A stretch of 64,000 bases of DNA, taken from NCBI GenBank assembly GCA_965276755.1, contig OZ255625.1, positions 2,852,001-2,916,000 of the forward strand, written 5' to 3'. This document shows positions 61,705 through 64,000 of this stretch, in pieces. The notes under the pieces are model-generated. The model did no database searches. It was given only the letters and a program-made list of their open reading frames with translations, and had not been told where the DNA came from. This DNA is from CAJCIS01 sp965276755 (GTDB lineage: Bacteria > Pseudomonadota > Alphaproteobacteria > Acetobacterales > Acetobacteraceae). A program made the position numbers and the translations under genes. Each line of letters starts with the position of its first letter. Position 1 is the stretch's first letter.

Positions 61705-62574
61705 ATGGACGCTAGATCGCGGATCGAAGAGGCCCTGCACACCGCCTTCGCCCTGGCCGACGCCCCCGGCGCCCCGCCGCGCTTGATCGCCGCCATGCGC
61801 CACGCCGTCTTCCCAGGCGGCGCGCGCATTCGTCCGCGCCTGACGCTCGCCGTTGCCGCCGCCTGCCACCCCGCCAGCGCGCCGCTCGCCGCCGCCGCCG
61901 GTGCGGCTATCGAGCTGCTGCACTGCGCCAGTCTGGTCCATGACGACATGCCCGTCTTCGATGACGCCGATACGCGCCGAGGCCGCCCCGCCGTGCACCG
62001 TGCCTATGGCGCACCGCTGGCGCTGCTCGCCGGCGATGCGCTGATCGTGCTGGCCTTTCAGACCCTGGCCGAATCCGCCGCACTCGCGCCCGCGCGCCTG
62101 GCGCCGATGATGCGCGCCATTGCCAGCGCCGTCGGCGCCCCGCACGGCATCGCTGCCGGTCAGGCCTGGGAGTGCGAGCCTGTGGCAGACCTCGCCATCT
62201 ACCAGCAGGCTAAAACCGGCGCGCTGTTTGCCGCCGCCACCGAGGCGGGTGCCGCAGCGGCAGGCCACGCCGGGGCCCCGTGGCGCCCGTTGGGCGAATA
62301 CCTCGGGCAGGCCTACCAGGTCGCTGACGATATCAGCGACGCGATCTGCACGGAGGCCGAACTCGGCAAACCCGTGGGGCAGGACGCCGCCCATGACCGG
62401 CCCAATGCGGTGCTGCAGATGGGCCTGGCCGCCGCCACGGCACATCTGCAGGCGCTGACCGCGCGCGCCGCCGCCGCCATCCCCGACTGCGCGGGTGCCG
62501 CCGACCTGCGCGCCCTGATCCGCCTGGAAAGCCAGCGCCTGATGCCCAAGCAGCGCGCGGCCCAAGCCGCCTGA
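61705..62574 (+). CDS. crtE: Geranylgeranyl diphosphate synthase
   Basis: This 289-residue trans-prenyltransferase makes C20 diphosphate for carotenoids and the bacteriochlorophyll tail. It has FPGGARIRPRLTLA, the first aspartate-rich motif LVHDDMPVFDDADTRRG and the second, YQVADDISDAICTEAELGK. The ATG at 61705 follows the operator region, and crtF follows five bases after the stop. It is divergent from crtD. Confidence 0.95.
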   Translation: MDARSRIEEALHTAFALADAPGAPPRLIAAMRHAVFPGGARIRPRLTLAVAAACHPASAPLAAAAGAAIELLHCASLVHDDMPVFDDADTRRGRPAVHRAYGAPLALLAGDALIVLAFQTLAESAALAPARLAPMMRAIASAVGAPHGIAAGQAWECEPVADLAIYQQAKTGALFAAATEAGAAAAGHAGAPWRPLGEYLGQAYQVADDISDAICTEAELGKPVGQDAAHDRPNAVLQMGLAAATAHLQALTARAAAAIPDCAGAADLRALIRLESQRLMPKQRAAQAA

Positions 62575-62579
62575 GTTCG

Positions 62580-63713
62580 ATGCCGGACGGCGTCTATCCG
62601 CCGCCGCGCAAGGCCGGCTGGCAGGCGCGCTACCTGGCCTTGCTGGGCAGCCCTGCCTTCCAGCGCTGGGCCATGCGCTTCCCGCTGACCAGGCCCATTG
62701 CCCGCCACCGCGCCCGCGCCCTGTTCGACCTGACCGCAGGCTTTGTTTATTCGCAGATCCTCGCGGCCTGCGTGCAGCTCGACCTGTTCGAGGCGTTGCG
62801 CCACGCCCCGCGCACGCCTGCCGACCTCGCAGCGGTGCTCGACCTGCCACTGCCTGCCACCGAGCGCCTGCTGCGCGCGGCCGCCGCATTGGACCTGGTC
62901 GCCCCCACGCACGGGGGCGCCTACATGTTGGGGAGCCTCGGTGCCGCTTTGCTCGGCAATCCCGGCGTGCGCGGCCTGATCGCCCACCACGCCCTGCTCT
63001 ATCGCGACCTTGCCGATCCCGTCGGCCTGTTGCGCGGCCAGCATCAACCAGGAGGGCTTGCGTCCTATTGGCCCTATGCGGGCGCCAAGGCCCCGGCCTC
63101 GCTCGGCGAGGAGCAGGTCGCCGCCTATTCCGCGCTGATGGCCGCCAGCAACGGCATGATCGCCGACCAGGTGCTGGCCGCCTACGACATTGCCCGCCAT
63201 ACGCACCTGCTCGATGTCGGCGGCGGCGAGGGCGCCTTCCTGATCGCCGCGGCCGCCCGTGCGCCGCGCTTGCGCCTGAGCCTGTTCGACCTGCCCGCCG
63301 TTGCCGCCCTCGCCGAGCAGCGTCTGGCCGAAGCTGGCCTGGGCGCGCGCGCAAGTGCGGTGGGCGGCGATTTCTTTACCGACTCGCTGCCGGGCGGTGC
63401 CGATCTGGTCACCGCCCTTCGCGTCATTCACGACCACGACGATGCCGCCGCGGCCACGCTGCTGCGCCGCATCCGCGCCGCCCTGCCGCCGGGCGGCACG
63501 CTGCTTCTGGCCGAACCCATGGCCGAAGCCGCGGGTGCTGCGGGTGACGCGTATTTCGGCTTCTACTTGCTGGCCATGGGCAGCGGCCGTCCCCGCCCCG
63601 CCGCACAATTGGTGTCCATGCTGGTTGACGCGGGGTTCGACCGGCCGAGCGTCGTGCGCACGGCCGCGCCCATGCTGACCGGCCTGATCGTCGCCCGCGT
63701 GCAGAAAGCGTAA
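62580..63713 (+). CDS. crtF: Hydroxyneurosporene O-methyltransferase
   Basis: This 377-residue SAM-dependent methyltransferase methylates the 1-hydroxyl of acyclic carotenoids. It has a winged-helix dimerisation domain (AACVQLDLFEALRHAPRTPA), the SAM motif HLLDVGGGEGAFL, and ALRVIHDHDD followed by the LPPGGTLLLAEPM segment. It follows crtE by five bases and precedes bchC; crtE-crtF-bchC order is usual in purple bacterial photosynthesis clusters. Confidence 0.93.
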   Translation: MPDGVYPPPRKAGWQARYLALLGSPAFQRWAMRFPLTRPIARHRARALFDLTAGFVYSQILAACVQLDLFEALRHAPRTPADLAAVLDLPLPATERLLRAAAALDLVAPTHGGAYMLGSLGAALLGNPGVRGLIAHHALLYRDLADPVGLLRGQHQPGGLASYWPYAGAKAPASLGEEQVAAYSALMAASNGMIADQVLAAYDIARHTHLLDVGGGEGAFLIAAAARAPRLRLSLFDLPAVAALAEQRLAEAGLGARASAVGGDFFTDSLPGGADLVTALRVIHDHDDAAAATLLRRIRAALPPGGTLLLAEPMAEAAGAAGDAYFGFYLLAMGSGRPRPAAQLVSMLVDAGFDRPSVVRTAAPMLTGLIVARVQKA

Positions 63714-63734
63714 GTTTGGGTTGACAGTCTGTTG

Positions 63735-63752
63735 TGTAAGGATAGTCTGACA
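63735..63752. promoter_or_regulatory. PpsR/CrtJ-type operator TGT-N12-ACA upstream of bchC
   Basis: TGTAAGGATAGTCTGACA is an exact TGT-N12-ACA site 35 bases before the bchC ATG. A TTGACA at 63721-63726 upstream could be a -35 box, so the site would overlap the promoter. The spacing to the start codon (about 35 bases) is the same as in front of crtE. Confidence 0.7.
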
Positions 63753-63787
63753 GAAATCAGAGCCGCAGCGCCGGCCGAGGAGCAGGG

Positions 63788-64000
63788 ATGGAGGCCACCG
63801 CAATCGTTCTGCAAGCGCCCGAGAGGCTGGAGGTGAGCACGCTCGCCCTCAACGCCCCGGGCCTTGCCGACATTGTGGTGGAGGTAACCCATTCGGGCAT
63901 CAGCACGGGCACCGAGCGCCTGCTCTGGTCAGGCCGCATGCCGCCGTTCCCGGGCATGGGCTATCCGCTGGTGCCTGGCTACGAATCCGTGGGCACGATC
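63788..64000 (+). CDS. bchC: Bacteriochlorophyllide a dehydrogenase (partial, 5' end)
   Basis: The first 71 codons run off the right edge. The sequence MEATAIVLQAPERLEV, followed by VEVTHSGISTGTERLLWSG and PFPGMGYPLVPGYESVG, is the N-terminus of BchC, which oxidises the 3-hydroxyethyl group late in bacteriochlorophyll a synthesis. Its position after crtF fits, and bchXYZ and puf genes would be expected beyond the window. GAGGAG lies 10-15 bases before the ATG. Confidence 0.92.
   Translation, partial: MEATAIVLQAPERLEVSTLALNAPGLADIVVEVTHSGISTGTERLLWSGRMPPFPGMGYPLVPGYESVGTI

Overview
The window looks like the chromosome of a GC-rich alphaproteobacterium, most likely a phototrophic or phototrophy-derived member of the Acetobacteraceae (inference). 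The evidence is a photosynthesis gene cluster at the right end (crtC-crtD facing crtE-crtF-bchC), a canonical ruvB-ybgC-tolQRAB-pal-cpoB-tilS-ftsH run, an alphaproteobacterial general stress response locus (phyR, two ECF sigma factors, nepR, HisKA_2 kinase), and a dsbA-smc pair whose SMC has an alphaproteobacterial-style hinge.

Layout. 1-2244: start of a giant secreted beta-strand-repeat protein that runs off the left edge. 2594-5011: unknown membrane protein between two direct copies of an intergenic element. 5677-11016: dsbA-like gene and smc. 11152-24192: a mixed region with an AT-rich orphan gene, an acyl-CoA ligase, a PAP2 phosphatase, secreted kelch and vanadium-haloperoxidase-like proteins, an M20 amidohydrolase, a diguanylate cyclase, an NmrA-like oxidoreductase bracketed by inverted repeats, a TPR/HTH regulator and a PQQ-type beta-propeller. 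24331-41110: a single-strand trehalose/alpha-glucan cluster, in transcription order glgE, treS-maltokinase, glgB, treZ, malQ, treY, otsA. 41273-45395: the general stress response locus. It is adjacent to the trehalose cluster, which fits osmo- and desiccation protection under stress control (inference). 45528-55720: ftsH, tilS and the Tol-Pal envelope operon with ybgC and ruvB. 55841-59079: small accessory genes, including a PIN toxin whose antitoxin gene is frameshifted. 59164-64000: carotenoid and bacteriochlorophyll genes with two TGT-N12-ACA (PpsR/CrtJ-type) operators.

The most unusual feature is a dense population of more than twenty intergenic elements that fill nearly every gap over about 100 bp. 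Three sequence families (A: G-run arms; B: GGGGCCTGAGGCCCC arms; C: AT-rich arms) share one architecture: an outer hairpin, then a short arm that pairs across a loop with its partner, then a second outer hairpin. Hairpin tips are interchangeable, stems change by compensatory pairs between copies, and one element joins an A arm to a B arm. The family A arms contain no stop codon in any of the six frames. Family A sequence lies in frame at the ends of smc, cpoB, tilS, crtD and an acyl-CoA ligase gene. This resembles in principle the coding-tolerant palindromic elements of Rickettsia, but the sequences and the three-hairpin design are different. I know of no name for this set of elements.
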